From Zeus faber (lineage: Eukaryota; Chordata; Actinopteri; Zeiformes; Zeidae), in NCBI GenBank assembly GCA_960531495.1, contig OY482859.1, positions 9,330,161-9,394,160 of the forward strand: 64,000 bases of DNA, given 5' to 3'. The position numbers and the translations under genes are program-made. Numbering within the stretch: the first letter of the stretch is position 1; every line of letters starts with the position of its first letter. This document shows positions 36,012 to 48,761 of the stretch, in pieces. The notes beneath the pieces were generated by a model. That model did no database searches, was not told the DNA's origin, and saw only the letters and a program-made list of their open reading frames with translations.

Positions 36012-36842
36012 GCTTGGGCAGATTTACTATTAAATTGTCTATCGCCAATCGACTCCATCGGTCAAGATTGACGTTGATGACGGACGTTTTCGTTTTTTTT
36101 AACCGCCAGGAAAAATCAGCATTGAAACAGTGTAAGTGCAGTTGACCGTGTCCTGAAACTGGAGCAGAGAGAGTGAGAGAGGGGTGAAGAGGGAGAGGGA
36201 GGCAGAGGGGTTGGAGGGTCTCTCCCTCTGCCCAGAGCTTTCCAGTAACCACTGGTGATGGGGTCTCACTTCCCCTCTACAGTCCCGTACAGAGACTTTG
36301 AGGGGCAGGTGCTTGAAAAAAAAGAATTGGCACATGGACCCCCAGTTCCGGTTCTGCTCTAGGCATTCTTCCGCTCTGGGCAAACTGAACAGCACATCGC
36401 AGCAAAAGCGCGCCTGATAAGAAGGGCACCATAGGGTATAATATAATCCCATAGAGAAAGATTTTGATTTATTTTATTTCACATGAAAAAGGTCAACTTA
36501 ACTCAGAGAATTGGAACAGAGTTCTTTTTTTGTTTCTCCTCCAAACAGCGGCGCACGCCTCCCGTGCCTGTATTTTTATTTTAGATCTACTATTTTGTTT
36601 GTTTCCTACATGTATGAAACAACATTTTTAAACACAACTCAGTTAAGGGACTGTCCAAGTCCTTACTCCGTACCGTTCCAAAGAACCCTGTGCGTCCACA
36701 CTGTCGGGACACACGTCTCCCCGTTGCTTTCTGTTGCTATGGGACTTCATTTAGTAAAAATTGAAAGTTTTTGTGTAAATACTTTACTTGCAAATAATAA
36801 ACCGCATTTACAATTGGAATTTCGCACGATCACCCAAGCCTA
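36009..36842. mobile_element. MITE-like element inserted in an (AC)n microsatellite
   Basis: It begins taggcttgggcag and ends cacccaagccta, giving perfect terminal inverted repeats of 10 bases. The left flank is acacacac and the right flank atacacac, which fits an 8-bp hAT-type target duplication within the array, one mismatch apart. The interior has no transposase. Length is 834 bp. Flank identity in a microsatellite is weak evidence on its own; the terminal repeats and the split array carry the call. Confidence 0.6.
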
Positions 36843-36846
36843 ATAC

Positions 36847-36929
<83 letters not shown>

Positions 36930-36944
36930 CACACACACACACAC
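36843..36944. repeat. (AC)n, about 50 units
   Basis: Long AC array with a few G interruptions. Confidence 0.97.
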
Positions 36945-37044
36945 CATGAAAAAAAGTGAGGTCTGGCCAAAATGTCCCCAATACCCAAAAAGGCCCTCAC
37001 CTAAAACGTTAAAACCTCACTCTGGTCCTGACAAGTATAGCAAT

Positions 37045-37162
<118 letters not shown>

Positions 37163-38101
37163 TACACAGCGCAGCCTTTTCATCTGGCTCCAAAAAGAAC
37201 TTTCTGTAGCAAGTCTTGGATCAAGTATCACACTGCTGCCTCCCCACGACTCTCTTGCTTTCTGTCTTTCTTCTTGTCTTTCTTTTTTCTTCCAATGCGG
37301 CTGAGCAATTTATTCTGCTCCTTCTTCTTTTTACAGTTTAAGGAATACGCAGCACTTCTAATGAAATGATCCGAGTGTGGAGAAGGTTGAGAGGTGATCA
37401 GGGTGGTGAAACACGCCTCAGATCTGTGGCAAGAACAAAAAAAAACAGTTCTTGTTCTGATCTTGAAAAATCCCTTGTTTGATACTTTATTGAGCAGGCA
37501 CTTAAAAAAAACATGTTAAATTAGGTTTTAGCCCATTTACTAGTCAGTACATACATTTTGTATTGCACCATTGATCACATTACTAAGTTTACTGCTCATG
37601 TTCTTCGAATTTCAAGATTGTATTTTTATTTATTTATGCTATTTTGGGGTTTTGCTCAAATTCAAACGATATGAGAAAGAGAGGTGGGAGGAGAGAGGAG
37701 AGAGAAACCGCATCTCCGCTGGAAAAAATGACCACTTTGCATTATGCATGTGCTCTTTTGTATGCCGTTTCCATCGTTGGTGGCTGGGTCCGCCACGCCT
37801 TTCCCGGCAGGAATCCAAAGATCAGGTACGTATGTGCAAGAAGCAAGAAGTCAAAGGCAGCCGCCGAGCTCCTAAAATGGCAATAGATGAACGTTCACAA
37901 AAAATATCCCCGCCAACATGTAACCAATAAGATGGATTACCGCTTGAATTTTGTCGATCCACAGCATAGGGAGGCGGGCCTACAGTAGCAACTGATTAAC
38001 GTGGGTACATTTTAATCACCTCTTAAATCCTTAAATGCTTGCTCAGCAAACCTCTATTCCGCTCGGTGTGGAGGCTGATTTGGACTTCCCAGTGGAACGG
38101 G
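37163..38101. other. non-coding DNA with a dispersed repeat segment
   Basis: 37610-37850 matches pieces at 34690-34800 and 17455-17570 and is a dispersed repeat of unknown family. No gene is seen. The 119-codon frame here follows the repeat and has no domain. Confidence 0.35.
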
Positions 38102-38109
38102 ATGCTAAC

Positions 38110-38583
38110 TAGAGGTGGGACAAAATATCAGTACTCTAATACATCCCCATAGATCCTCTTGCGATACGTTATCCATGCACTGGTGCCAAATATCGATATT
38201 TTAATTTAAACATGCTGGCGTTCCAAACTTGCGGTCTAAAGGAACGTAAATGATCTGTGATCCGTACGGGTCACCCCCTGCGGTTCGGCACGCTTGTGAA
38301 CCGCGGATTAATCGCATGATTTAACCGTCACAGTGAAATACAATTTCACTGCCGCTGTAACTTTTCAAAAGTGATAATTCCCTGAATGTCGATGCAGAGT
38401 TGCGGTGAAAAGAAGACAGACGAGACAGATGCCGCTGTGTTTTACTCTGAAGCGTAGTGACTGGTTTCCGCTGCGTCGCGCTGCGTTGCTGCTACTTTAC
38501 AATTGCTTTAATTTAACAATCGAGTAGTGATTGAATATTTAAAGATATATATATCGTGAGTTACTCTGCCGTTCTCACCCCTA
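38110..38583. mobile_element. hAT-type MITE with perfect 8-bp target duplication
   Basis: Terminal inverted repeats are tagaggtggga at the left and tcacccta-type at the right (right-end complement taggggtga). Both flanks carry atgctaac (38102-38109 and 38584-38591), a perfect 8-bp duplication as made by hAT transposases. Inside, 'cggttcggcacgcttgtgaa' and 'cggattaatcgcatgattt' are phrases I recognise from fish hAT derivatives. There is no transposase. Length is 474 bp. Confidence 0.8.
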
Positions 38584-38591
38584 ATGCTAAC

Positions 38592-38990
38592 TCTGTTCCG
38601 CCGCCATGATACGCTGCATTAGACGCCCATCCGTCCCCGATCAATAACAAATTCAGATGCTTTGTTGTTAAACCTGGAGGTCTAATTGTCCGCACAGGCC
38701 TCCGCATTCCTCATCTGACTTGTGCATTGACAGCCGGCGTTTCAGATTCCGTGCCGGACCAAGCGGGCGGCGGGACCTGCAGCGTCCGAGTCGCGACCGG
38801 GAGCCGAACAATTAACATTTATTGATACAAGACGGCTGGGACGCTGTTTTCCCAGTGAATTAGACTCGCTCGTTACAGGCTTAATGGCGGTTAGGGAGGG
38901 GGAAGATAAATAATGCATGCCAGGCCACTCACTGGCACTTTAGCTCAAGAAAGCCCTCCTCAGCTCCACTTCCTCATCCATCCATTCCAT
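38592..38990. other. unique non-coding DNA
   Basis: GC-moderate, no repeat; 38800-38910 (caattaacatttattgatac, ataaataatgcatgcc) could be regulatory. Nothing more can be supported. Confidence 0.35.
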
Positions 38991-39034
38991 CTTCTTATTC
39001 TTCTTCTTCTTCTTCTTCTTCTCCTTCTTCCTCT
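38991..39034. repeat. (TTC)n microsatellite
   Basis: About fourteen units, slightly imperfect. Confidence 0.95.
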
Positions 39035-39247
39035 TCCGTCGCAATTCCTCGGATCAATTTGGGCCTGACAAAGTCAAGACATCCTGCCCTGAAACCAGAA
39101 ATGACATCATGGCGTCGCTCCCATCAACCGCTTGTGCAACCCTGTGAGCTGAGCAGGAGGCTTTTCAACCAAAGTGGGTGTGAATCTGGAGGGGTTGGGT
39201 CGGGGCCAGTTTGGGGTTTGGGTCTGATCCCAAATGAGAACTTCATA

Positions 39248-39249
39248 GA

Positions 39250-39298
<49 letters not shown>
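39248..39298. repeat. (AC)n microsatellite
   Basis: About 25 AC units. Confidence 0.97.
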
Positions 39299-39300
<2 letters not shown>

Positions 39301-40868
39301 CCAATGACGACTTATTGATGGACCTAAACAGTTATTCTAAATTCTTCTTACCAGCAAAAAGCAATTCTTGCGTTGTACCTTCGGGTGCTTTACTGATTAA
39401 ATAATTTTCCTTCACCTGTGGAGGTAGCCTAATTTTAAAATCCCATAGAAACACCACATAACACAATAACACAACACGAAAATTGATTTATGTAATTTAA
39501 AATGGATATACAGTAAGGCCTATATTGGCCTGTTTCGACAGCTATAGATGATGGATGTCAGTCGTTCCTAAACTAGAATTGATTATCTATACATGATTGA
39601 TTGATTTCCATCACTGGACCAAACCGTAAACACCACAAAAGCCAGGTGGACTTTAGAGTCGTCCAACAATCCACGGTGAAAAGACCTGGAAAAAGCAGGG
39701 AATTGGAAAGCTCTCCCTCCCCGTGGCATTTTTAGCTCCAATAAAAGCAATAACACTGTTGGCTTTGACAGTGCTATTAGGTTTTTATATATCATCATTA
39801 ATCATTTTAAACAAGCTGTATTTATGGGATTATTATCATTATTAACTTATTAGGTCGACAAATAAAGCATTTTCTTGTTTTTATGAGGTTTGCCATCATG
39901 TAATTGGGTTTTCATTAGGAAATCAAGTACACACATGTACGCACATGTACTGTATAAGTTTGTTGATCACCCCAAAGAATTAACTCAGATAAGGAAGATA
40001 AGAAAATTGAAAAAAGATGATTGTTTGATGAAACGTCTGCCAGAACACTTAACCATCAGATCTGATCACATGCTTGTTTACTTTTGTGAATGAGGCTTAG
40101 TGACGCATTGCAGTCCACAATATGAGGCATAATGCAAAGTGTGACAAATAATCATTATTTAGATCCAATATACATCAAATCTGAAAAATGCACTAAAAAA
40201 TAAAGAAAATGGCCTTAAACCTAACGCTGACCCTAACCTGTAATTTAACATGAAACAATAATCTATATTTACAATTAATTTAAATGTATATTTAATTTAA
40301 ATTAATATTTAAATAAACCTAGAAAATGGATGATAAACTGTAAAAATAAGCCTTAAAAATGTACATTCTGACAAAGATAGGAAATTGTAAAAGTTTGCAT
40401 ACAAAACACATGTACAATTTACATACAGTATACTGCATATTATATCGGTTATAATATATATAAAAATGCAATCTGTACCTAAATTAAAAGTGTATTATTA
40501 TTCTAAGAGTATACATCTCAGTGGGGCTTCATTCACTTGAGGAGTAAACATCCTGGGATTCATTTAAAAATGGTGCACCAGGTGTACCAGTTGATAAAGC
40601 CCAATCGTTCCGAAACTGGAAGCGTGCACATTTTCCGGTTGGTTTGGAAAACGTAGACGTCTTGTCACCATCATACACTAAACGTTAGACATTTGTGTCA
40701 TGTGTAAATAAGACGCCGCGGAAAGACCCGTAGGGGGAAAATGGCTCTGAATGAATCTGTCAGTGTGCTCCCTGAGGAAGAACCATAATGCAAGAGCTCC
40801 AATAACCGCAAATATGACAGCTTCAAATATCATCATTATTTCCTTATTACAATCTGTGCTTATGTGGC
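39299..40868. other. AT-rich non-coding DNA
   Basis: No gene or element recognised. Confidence 0.35.
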
Positions 40869-40869
40869 T

Positions 40870-40953
40870 ATAAGATAAGATAAGATAAGATAAGATAAGA
40901 TAAGATAAGATAAGATAAGATAAGATAAGGTAAGATAAGGTAAGATAAGGTAG
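40870..40953. repeat. (TAAGA)n pentamer array
   Basis: About sixteen pentamers, with the last units changing to taagg. Confidence 0.97.
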
Positions 40954-40967
40954 ATAGTAGGGTTGAA

Positions 40968-41335
40968 TATTCATCCCAAAAGTGAGCAACATTTATTATC
41001 CCGGGAAAAGAAGCACACTCTCCTAGGAATCCTGGGAAAATTGATTTCATTTTCAGCTAGGGTTAGGGTTAGGGTTAAAGTTAGCCTAGCCCTAACCCTA
41101 ACCCTATCCCTAACCCTGACCCTAACCCTAACCCTAGATAGAGCAAGAGAGAGATAGATAGTTGATAGTTGATAGTAGATAGTTGCTCCCAAAAATGAGC
41201 AACATTTTCTATCCCAGGAAAAGAAGCACACTGTCCCAGGAATCTTGGGAAAATTGACAAAAGTTATCAGCTAGGGTTAGGGTTAGGATTCGCCCTAACC
41301 CTAACCCTAGATAGAGCGAGAGAGAGAGAGAGAGA
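40968..41335. repeat. two direct units each holding head-to-head telomeric repeats
   Basis: Unit 1 (from about 40968) and unit 2 (from about 41185) share 'gagcaacatt', 'ggaaaagaagcacact', 'gggaaaattga' and 'cagctagggttag'. In each, ttaggg-type repeats on the plus strand (41058-41077; 41272-41287) are followed by ccctaa-type repeats (41090-41136; 41293-41310), bounded by ctag at both ends, then atagagc(a/g)agagaga. The telomeric runs are short and partly degenerate. Confidence 0.85.
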
Positions 41336-41365
41336 TATGCATATATATAGGATATGATATGATAT

Positions 41366-41478
<113 letters not shown>

Positions 41479-41637
41479 TTTGCTAGACGATAGTTTTCAG
41501 CTATTGTCAAAACACATTGGTCATATTACAAGCAACACTAAATGCAATGAGGAGAAATATGGGTTCCCAACCTGACCGCTTTAGTGTTTTATTTGGTGGT
41601 ATTAATAATTATCAAGGCGAAAGAAAGCCATGTATCT

Positions 41638-41693
41638 TAATCAATCAATTAGAATGATATTATGTTATAATGTTCATTCTAATTGATTGATTA
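41638..41693. repeat. perfect hairpin, 20-bp arms
   Basis: taatcaatcaattagaatga at 41638-41657 pairs perfectly with 41674-41693 across a 16-base loop. Confidence 0.9.
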
Positions 41694-41714
41694 GGGTTAG
41701 GGTTAGGGTTAGTT
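41691..41714 (+). repeat. interstitial telomeric repeat (TTAGGG)n
   Basis: Nearly four ttaggg units start within the last bases of the preceding hairpin arm. Confidence 0.9.
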
Positions 41715-41725
41715 ATTCAAGTTGC

Positions 41726-41754
41726 ATGCAAAGTTAATATTATTAACTTTGCAT
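41726..41754. repeat. perfect palindrome, 14-bp arms
   Basis: atgcaaagttaata at 41726-41739 pairs with tattaactttgcat at 41741-41754 around one base. Confidence 0.9.
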
Positions 41755-42700
41755 CATCTAGAATTTCACTCTAGCTGCGACTCCCGCAAGTAAATATGAG
41801 ATGCAAAGGTCATCGCCGGTGATTTGTCTGCTAAGAACAGCCTCATGGAAGTGATATTTGTCAGTTCTTCATTGTATAAACAAACAAAATGTGTTGAAGC
41901 AAATCATTTGTGGTTTCCACAATCATTGTATTAGGCTAAGACAGATTCCATATTCTCTAAGTGCTCAGAGGCTGCTGGTGCAAAGTGCGCACCACGATCC
42001 TTACAGCCAAGCAATGTTAGATATAATAATAAAGTCAATGATCATTCAAAGTTAACAGAACATTTTTTTTTTTACTTTATTTGAACCAATACAGTGAACA
42101 ATCCCCTTTTTTTTGCCTTTTTTTATTCAAACCTGTGCTGTCAGCAAGCTTGGCATAAGACACAGGGTATTTGTCTGCCATTGCATCCAAGACAGAGTCT
42201 TGAGAGGCACAGAATCTGGAAGGGGAGTTCAAATTGTCAACCTGCAACGCCACTCTTAAATAATCATCAAGGACTTCCGCAACGACTCTGTCCTGTGGAC
42301 GACCTGTGGGATGACAAGAGCACAGCCTTTCGATTATACAAGACTGCCACCAATCCCCCTGTTTGGAGGATGGTCTTACCATGTTTTGATCTATAAACAA
42401 CTGATCATCATTACTACTCCAAGAGGGGGAGAATCACCACTGCTGAGAGCGATAAACATAGAGACAAACAACAATATGTATTTGACAAAACATAAACATA
42501 GAAACATCCGACGACATGTATGTATACAACATGAATTTAACAAAACGTGATTTATTAAGGAGACGAAATTTGGAACAGCAATTACAACACGTGGCCTCTT
42601 CTTGTCATAGCTATGGCAATAAAGGAGAGAAATGGAGAAGGATGTAATCAGGAGGGTGTTCAGGACAAATGCTAGTAGTGTGTGTGTGTGCCTGTGATGA
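41755..42700. other. non-coding DNA
   Basis: A 107-codon minus-strand frame at 42077-42400 has no recognised domain. No repeat was seen. Confidence 0.3.
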
Positions 42701-42703
42701 GTC

Positions 42704-44155
<1,452 letters not shown>

Positions 44156-44159
44156 TCAT

Positions 44160-44290
44160 CACTCCGGTGTGGCATTGACGTGTTACAGTAATGATATTAC
44201 TTGAGTGTAACGAATAGTGTAACCAATTACTAATGAAATTTTAATATAAAAGTTACCCCCCCAAAAAATAACTTGTTAGAATCCTACTTT
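44160..44290. mobile_element. hAT-type terminal region fragment (TTAC/GTAAC-rich)
   Basis: 'gacgtgttacagtaatgatattac', 'gtgtaacgaatagtgtaaccaattactaatgaaat' resemble the subterminal gtaacgcgttac-type words of fish hAT elements. It lies beyond the 3' end of the hAT remnant at 44948-48026 and may belong to it. Confidence 0.35.
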
Positions 44291-44299
44291 TGTTGATTC

Positions 44300-44947
44300 A
44301 TTGTCGTAATTATTGCGCCTGCACATCCGGCACGTAGCGGTGATGACCCTGACATCCGCGCTGTTGTTGTTCCGTATGACGGGAGGACTCTGTCGATGAG
44401 GAGGATATCCAGAGACCTGACCTCAACCGCATGAGCTCAACATTTATTAGAGGCACTCGAACACCGCGTCCACCTTACATGCACTCTGAGCTCGACCCCA
44501 CCAGCCCTCACGTCGCTCCACCCTCCACATTAGTAACTCCATCACATCAGTATCTGTGCGCGGCACGATACACTGCACACGTAGAGGCGCACTGGTCTGA
44601 ATTTTGTGATACAATGCAATACTCTACATAATTTACTGAGAATGTAAAAATAGAGCTGAAAAGACAACTGTGTTGTGTGCCAACCGGGTAGTCTGACATG
44701 TACGTCTAAAAACTATTTCATTCAAAATTTCCATTTGAACGGTATTTGCACAATGCACATTGAACACACTGACCTGAAATGTAGATGCCATAACATCATA
44801 TGAAAATAAAGTGCAAATAAAATATTCTTATAAACAGACTTAATTCTTATTAAACAGAAATTGTCAGCAGTATGCCGTAAATAAACGTAATACATAATGC
44901 AGGCCTACATGTAACATGTTTAATAGGCCTATCTGACCGCCTTGTCT
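44300..44947. other. non-coding DNA
   Basis: A 66-codon plus frame at 44431-44631 has no domain; no other feature is seen. Confidence 0.3.
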
Positions 44948-45490
44948 TTAGCTGAGTAACTTCCTGTCTGAAGTGAACACTGAACACTCTCCAACACATG
45001 GATACAATGGCGGGCCTATTTTTGTCTTCAGGTTTTTGTTCAGGAACAGAATTTGATCAACATGGTCTGGGTTAGGTGCACTCCTCTGTGCTGTGATCAC
45101 AGCCCCCGCGGTAGAGAAGACTCTGCGGAGGCACTTGTGCCCAGGATACGCAGGTATCCCTTCGCAAAGGTGTGACAAGAGCAGAGACTCTCTCAGGCGC
45201 TCCTTCCACCGGTCCAGTGCACTGGCTGCAGCTGAAAGTGGCATGAGAGGCCTGCCTCCTTGGATCTTGTCATCTCCTCCTCTGCCTGGTCCTTTGGGGT
45301 TCTCTTTGCAGCAGCACCAGGTCTCACTGCACATATGTTTGACCAAGTAGGTCAGCTAGAGTGCAAGAATCCCTTGATCTCTGGGAGGGTGCTGCAGAGA
45401 TGTCTTCTTGCACAGGACTTTGATTGCCCGCCTCCTCTGGCACCACATCCGCATCTGTCTCTCCTGTCTCCACGCCAGTCTCACTCTGCT
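44948..45490 (-). pseudogene. hAT transposase, C-terminal dimerisation part
   Basis: The frame contains an acidic stretch before ADLLG, then SALDRWKERLRES, and the signature CLRRVFSTAGAVITAQRS followed by HVDQILFLNKNL. This is the hAT C-terminal block of the ZBED class, which normally carries out oligomerisation. A frameshift lies near 45350, between the acidic linker and the conserved block. The usual Ser-Glu before RVFSTAG is replaced by Leu-Arg, and several family residues just upstream appear deleted. Confidence 0.75.
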
Positions 45491-46689
45491 GAAAAACATG
45501 TATGCATCAAATAAATTACATCAAATTAGTTTTTGATTCCTTAGGAATAGGTGAATCATTATATATGCCCAAATGCAATAATAATTCAAAAGGCCAACAT
45601 TATGTATTAAATGTTTTCATGTAATAAAAATGTTTTTAAATCTTTCCCCGGTATTTATGTTTGTTAAACTTTAAATTTAAAATTTTAGTATTTAAGCTTT
45701 TTAAACGCTTACTTCACTTCTTTGTATTGATTGTTTCACCTTGTTTTTTCTATGTGAAAATGTGAATGGATATATATATTTTTTTAATCTCGTGTTAAGT
45801 ATTGACAAAGCAGTCTAATGTTTAATGGCATAGCTTTCTGCATAGCACTTCTGCCGCGACTAACATATATTCCTTTCCCACATGGAATTCATATCTAGTC
45901 AGTCGGTAGTCATTCCCACGTTGGCCTCCTTTATGGAGATGTTCCGTATGGAGTCTGTTCCCACATTAGATGACTGTTATGGATACAGTATGTAATGGGT
46001 TAGTACGTTGTGTCCAGTGTAGATATGATCTTTTGGACAATTTGTTGGCAACGGTCGTACAATATGAATCGGTTTTGTTTTTTCCTGGCACCAAGAGATC
46101 AGCGCTTCACTTACCATTAGTCCCCCTGGACAGACTCAATTCCCAGCGGTGACGGGACGGGAACGTGTCCCCGGACGCAATAACCCTCACTAAGTCATCT
46201 ATCGAATCTAACTAACTGATCACTTTCAACCTGACACTCTCTGCACCCCGAACTCCAAACAACACGTCTAGGGTCAGAGAGACATTTTTAAGAAAAAAAA
46301 AAATACAATTTAAGAGTAAAATTTCCTGTCTCCCTAGAGATGGGATGTGTTTCAGTTTTTCGTCTTTGCAGCCAAGCGCCACGGATCGGACTCGCTTTTT
46401 TCTGAATGTTTTTTTGTTGTTCCCGAAATATTTGTGTGAAATAATATTCAGATTCGGCTCCACCCCTACTTTACGTGCTTGTCCTGGCAATGTTACTGCT
46501 TCCGTTCATACCCTTTGACAGCCGTACCGGCATTTGCCCAACATATTACTAGGTCGAAAGTGGGGAGATCTACGGAATTACTTTTACGGAACATCAACAC
46601 CGCCTTGTCTTCAAACATTACGCCAATACGGAACATTTCCAGTGGACTTAAGGCTTTCAGTCCATGTGGGAAGGGGGCTATAGCTGTCC
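45491..46689. other. unassigned block interrupting the hAT remnant
   Basis: This 1.2 kb stretch separates SAMDPRFKALPFLS (46700-46745, minus) from the C-terminal linker, regions normally about 40-60 residues apart. It is AT-rich at 45500-45850 and shows no domain. It is probably an insertion, but its ends and any target duplication are not clear. Confidence 0.4.
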
Positions 46690-47690
46690 TGGCATTCCCC
46701 CTTGGACAGGAAGGGCAAAGCCTTAAATCTTGGATCCATAGCTGAGGACACATAAAGAGTCTTCTTATGGTCCAAACACCTCTTCTTAAGATCCAGGCAT
46801 CATTTTGTTTTCCTTTGTCATGGTAGAATCACTGGGGATCTCTTGTAGATCACTGATCAGCTGGGCAGGGAGTGGTGCTCCAACGGATAGTGCTGGGGTG
46901 CACTCCTCTGACATAACAAGAGCAGTTACCTTCCTGGGCTTCATTGCTTCTTCAGCCGATGTTATGTCTGCCTCGTTGAGGGCGCAGACCTCCTTTTCAG
47001 TCTTCCTCACCTCATGTTAGAGGAGGCGCTGGCACAGATGGCTGGCTGCTCCTCCGGGACCGCTGCAGCATGACATAAGCACTGTTCCATCTGGTAACAA
47101 CGTCAGTCATCAGTTTGTGTTTGGGCAGCTGTAGTACCTTTTGTTTTTGTCATAGTACATGGCTGGCTGTAGCACTGCCTCTGATAAGGCTGCTTATGTG
47201 TCTCACTTTTTCCAGTAAGCCTGCAACTATTGAGAGCTTCAGCGCGCGCGCGCTGTAAAGCCAAATTGAAGGTGTGCGTGAGACATTTCAAATACAACAT
47301 CTCGGCTAGCGTCGCTGAGATGGTCATTTTCGACGCATTGGCTGTTATGATGGCTGGGTCCTTCCCTTTTATGTCCCATTCCTCCAGTACGGTTTTCAGG
47401 AGCTCCGCACTGTTACTGCCGGCATTGCTCTTGTGCATTGCTCTTGTCTGCCAAACATGTGAAATTTGTTCCCACTCCTCAGAAATATGGTGGGACGTGA
47501 TCATAACATACTATTCCGTGGCTCTTGATGTCCATCGGTCGCATGTCAGGGCCACTCTCTCTGCATAGTTAAGGGATATTTTAACAGTTTTCTTTACCTC
47601 TTTGTAAATCCTAGGCACAGCAATGTCTGTCATGTGTCGGCAAATCGGGATCACATAGCGCTGCTCCATAGTGTTTACAGTGTGCCAAAA
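46690..47690 (-). pseudogene. hAT transposase, catalytic middle part
   Basis: In order on the minus strand: YVIPICRHMTDIAVPRIY, RVALTCDRWTSRATE (first catalytic-region Asp present), TSHHISEEWE, ISHVWQTRAMHKS, KDPAIITANASKM, KCLTHTFNLALQRA, EKEVCALNEADITSAEEA, and after a frameshift LYVSSAMDPRFKALPFLSK. This is the RNase H-like core of ZBED-type hAT proteins. In this family the second block is usually (V/T)TDNASNM; here the Asp is Ala, and some coding sequence is missing between the QRA and EKEVC blocks. It is a dead copy. Confidence 0.8.
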
Positions 47691-47704
47691 GCCGGGGTCT
47701 TCAG

Positions 47705-48026
47705 CTACACTATACTAGTGCAAATCTTTACAAATGAAATGCACCAACTACTCCCTGAAAAGAAACACTCCCTAATCATCTGTGTATGAGCGGAGGTAGA
47801 TGGAAGCTTGGAGGTGGTGCTATCCAGTGCATTTGTTTTGTCTAAATCTGCAATCCCTGTTTTGTTTGTTAAAACAAAAGTGCACCCAAATTTTGGCTTT
47901 GAAAGATAAAGGCGCTGCTCTAAAGCCATGCTCGCTTCTAAAATATTGCAATTGGGTAACTAGCCTCATTGGCCATGATGGCTGTCTGTCAATGATAAAT
48001 ACATTGCGAGATCTGACCTGCTGCAA
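47705..48026 (-). pseudogene. hAT transposase, N-terminal BED-finger remnant
   Basis: Pieces FKAKIWVHFCF and, in another frame, GIADLDKTNAL, then STTSKLPSTSAH, are what remains of a BED zinc finger (Trp/Phe pair, DKTKA.C..C, N-terminal of a .H....H pair). The cysteine pair and its loop seem deleted between KTNAL and STTSKL. The finger would have bound the transposon ends. Confidence 0.5.
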
Positions 48027-48119
48027 ATCAGTGGCAGAACTGCTTTACAGCAGTATTTTATGCTGCGTTATGTTACTGCACGTGGGAACATGTGTAAACA
48101 AACTTGAATGCAGGGACGT

Positions 48120-48289
48120 GGGGAAATTTATCATTGGATGGATCATGAATTATTACATTTGCCCAGCGACAAAGTAAGGTGAGGGTGACGACCTGGCCAA
48201 ATAATTATTGATATGAGGAAAATCGATGCTGTATCGTCTAACAAAATATCGCAATACTCAGCTGTATCGTTTTTTTTGCAAAGCCCTAC
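48120..48289. mobile_element. right end of a hAT-like non-autonomous element
   Basis: It ends 'ttttttttgcaaagccctaca' (complement tgtagggctttgc), after atcg-rich words (aaaatcgatgctgtatcgtc, aaaatatcgcaata) of the sort found in fish hAT derivatives. The left end is not identified. An (ATCT)n array follows at once. Confidence 0.35.
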
Positions 48290-48290
48290 A

Positions 48291-48361
<71 letters not shown>

Positions 48362-48386
48362 CATCCATCCATCCATCCATCCATCC
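48291..48386. repeat. (ATCT)n-(CCAT)n compound microsatellite
   Basis: About 17 ATCT units followed by about six CCAT units. Confidence 0.97.
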
Positions 48387-48761
48387 TACATCTCTACATC
48401 CAGAACAAAATTGTTCTATTTTTCTCTCTCTCTTCATCTGTGCAATTGCCTCCATCCTGTCATCTGTCAGGATTAAATCACGGCTGTTCGCTGCCGTGGG
48501 TCTTTATTACTTCATACATCTTCATAATGGGCGTGGCGTCTTGATGCACAGTCTGCTCATCAAAACAAGTCACTATTCACATGGGTGATTAAATGACGCT
48601 GCTGTTTTTATTTGGGTTCATAATTACCTCATGCTCAAAGAAGAAAAAAAGATCTTTGCAATATCCTCCTAGAGTTTTAGGTGTATATATCATCAATGGG
48701 CATCCATATTTTTTCATGATGTGACACAGTATTGTTCTTTTGACTTCCAGTGGTGAGTTAG
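48387..48761. other. non-coding DNA flanking the gypsy element
   Basis: No feature recognised. Confidence 0.35.

Larger units (their letters stand above)
44948..48026 (-). mobile_element. degenerate ZBED-type hAT DNA transposon
   Basis: Three minus-strand blocks in the correct N-to-C order encode parts of a ZBED-like hAT transposase: BED-finger remnant (47705-48026), catalytic middle (46690-47690) and C-terminal dimerisation domain (44948-45490). They are separated by frameshifts and a roughly 1.2 kb unrelated block at about 45490-46690. Terminal repeats were not identified with certainty. Proteins of this class cut and paste DNA in the nucleus; this copy cannot. Confidence 0.75.

Noticed and set aside
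42077..42400. 107-codon minus-strand frame and its 100-codon antisense frame
   Set aside because: No recognisable domain in either; both are likely chance frames.
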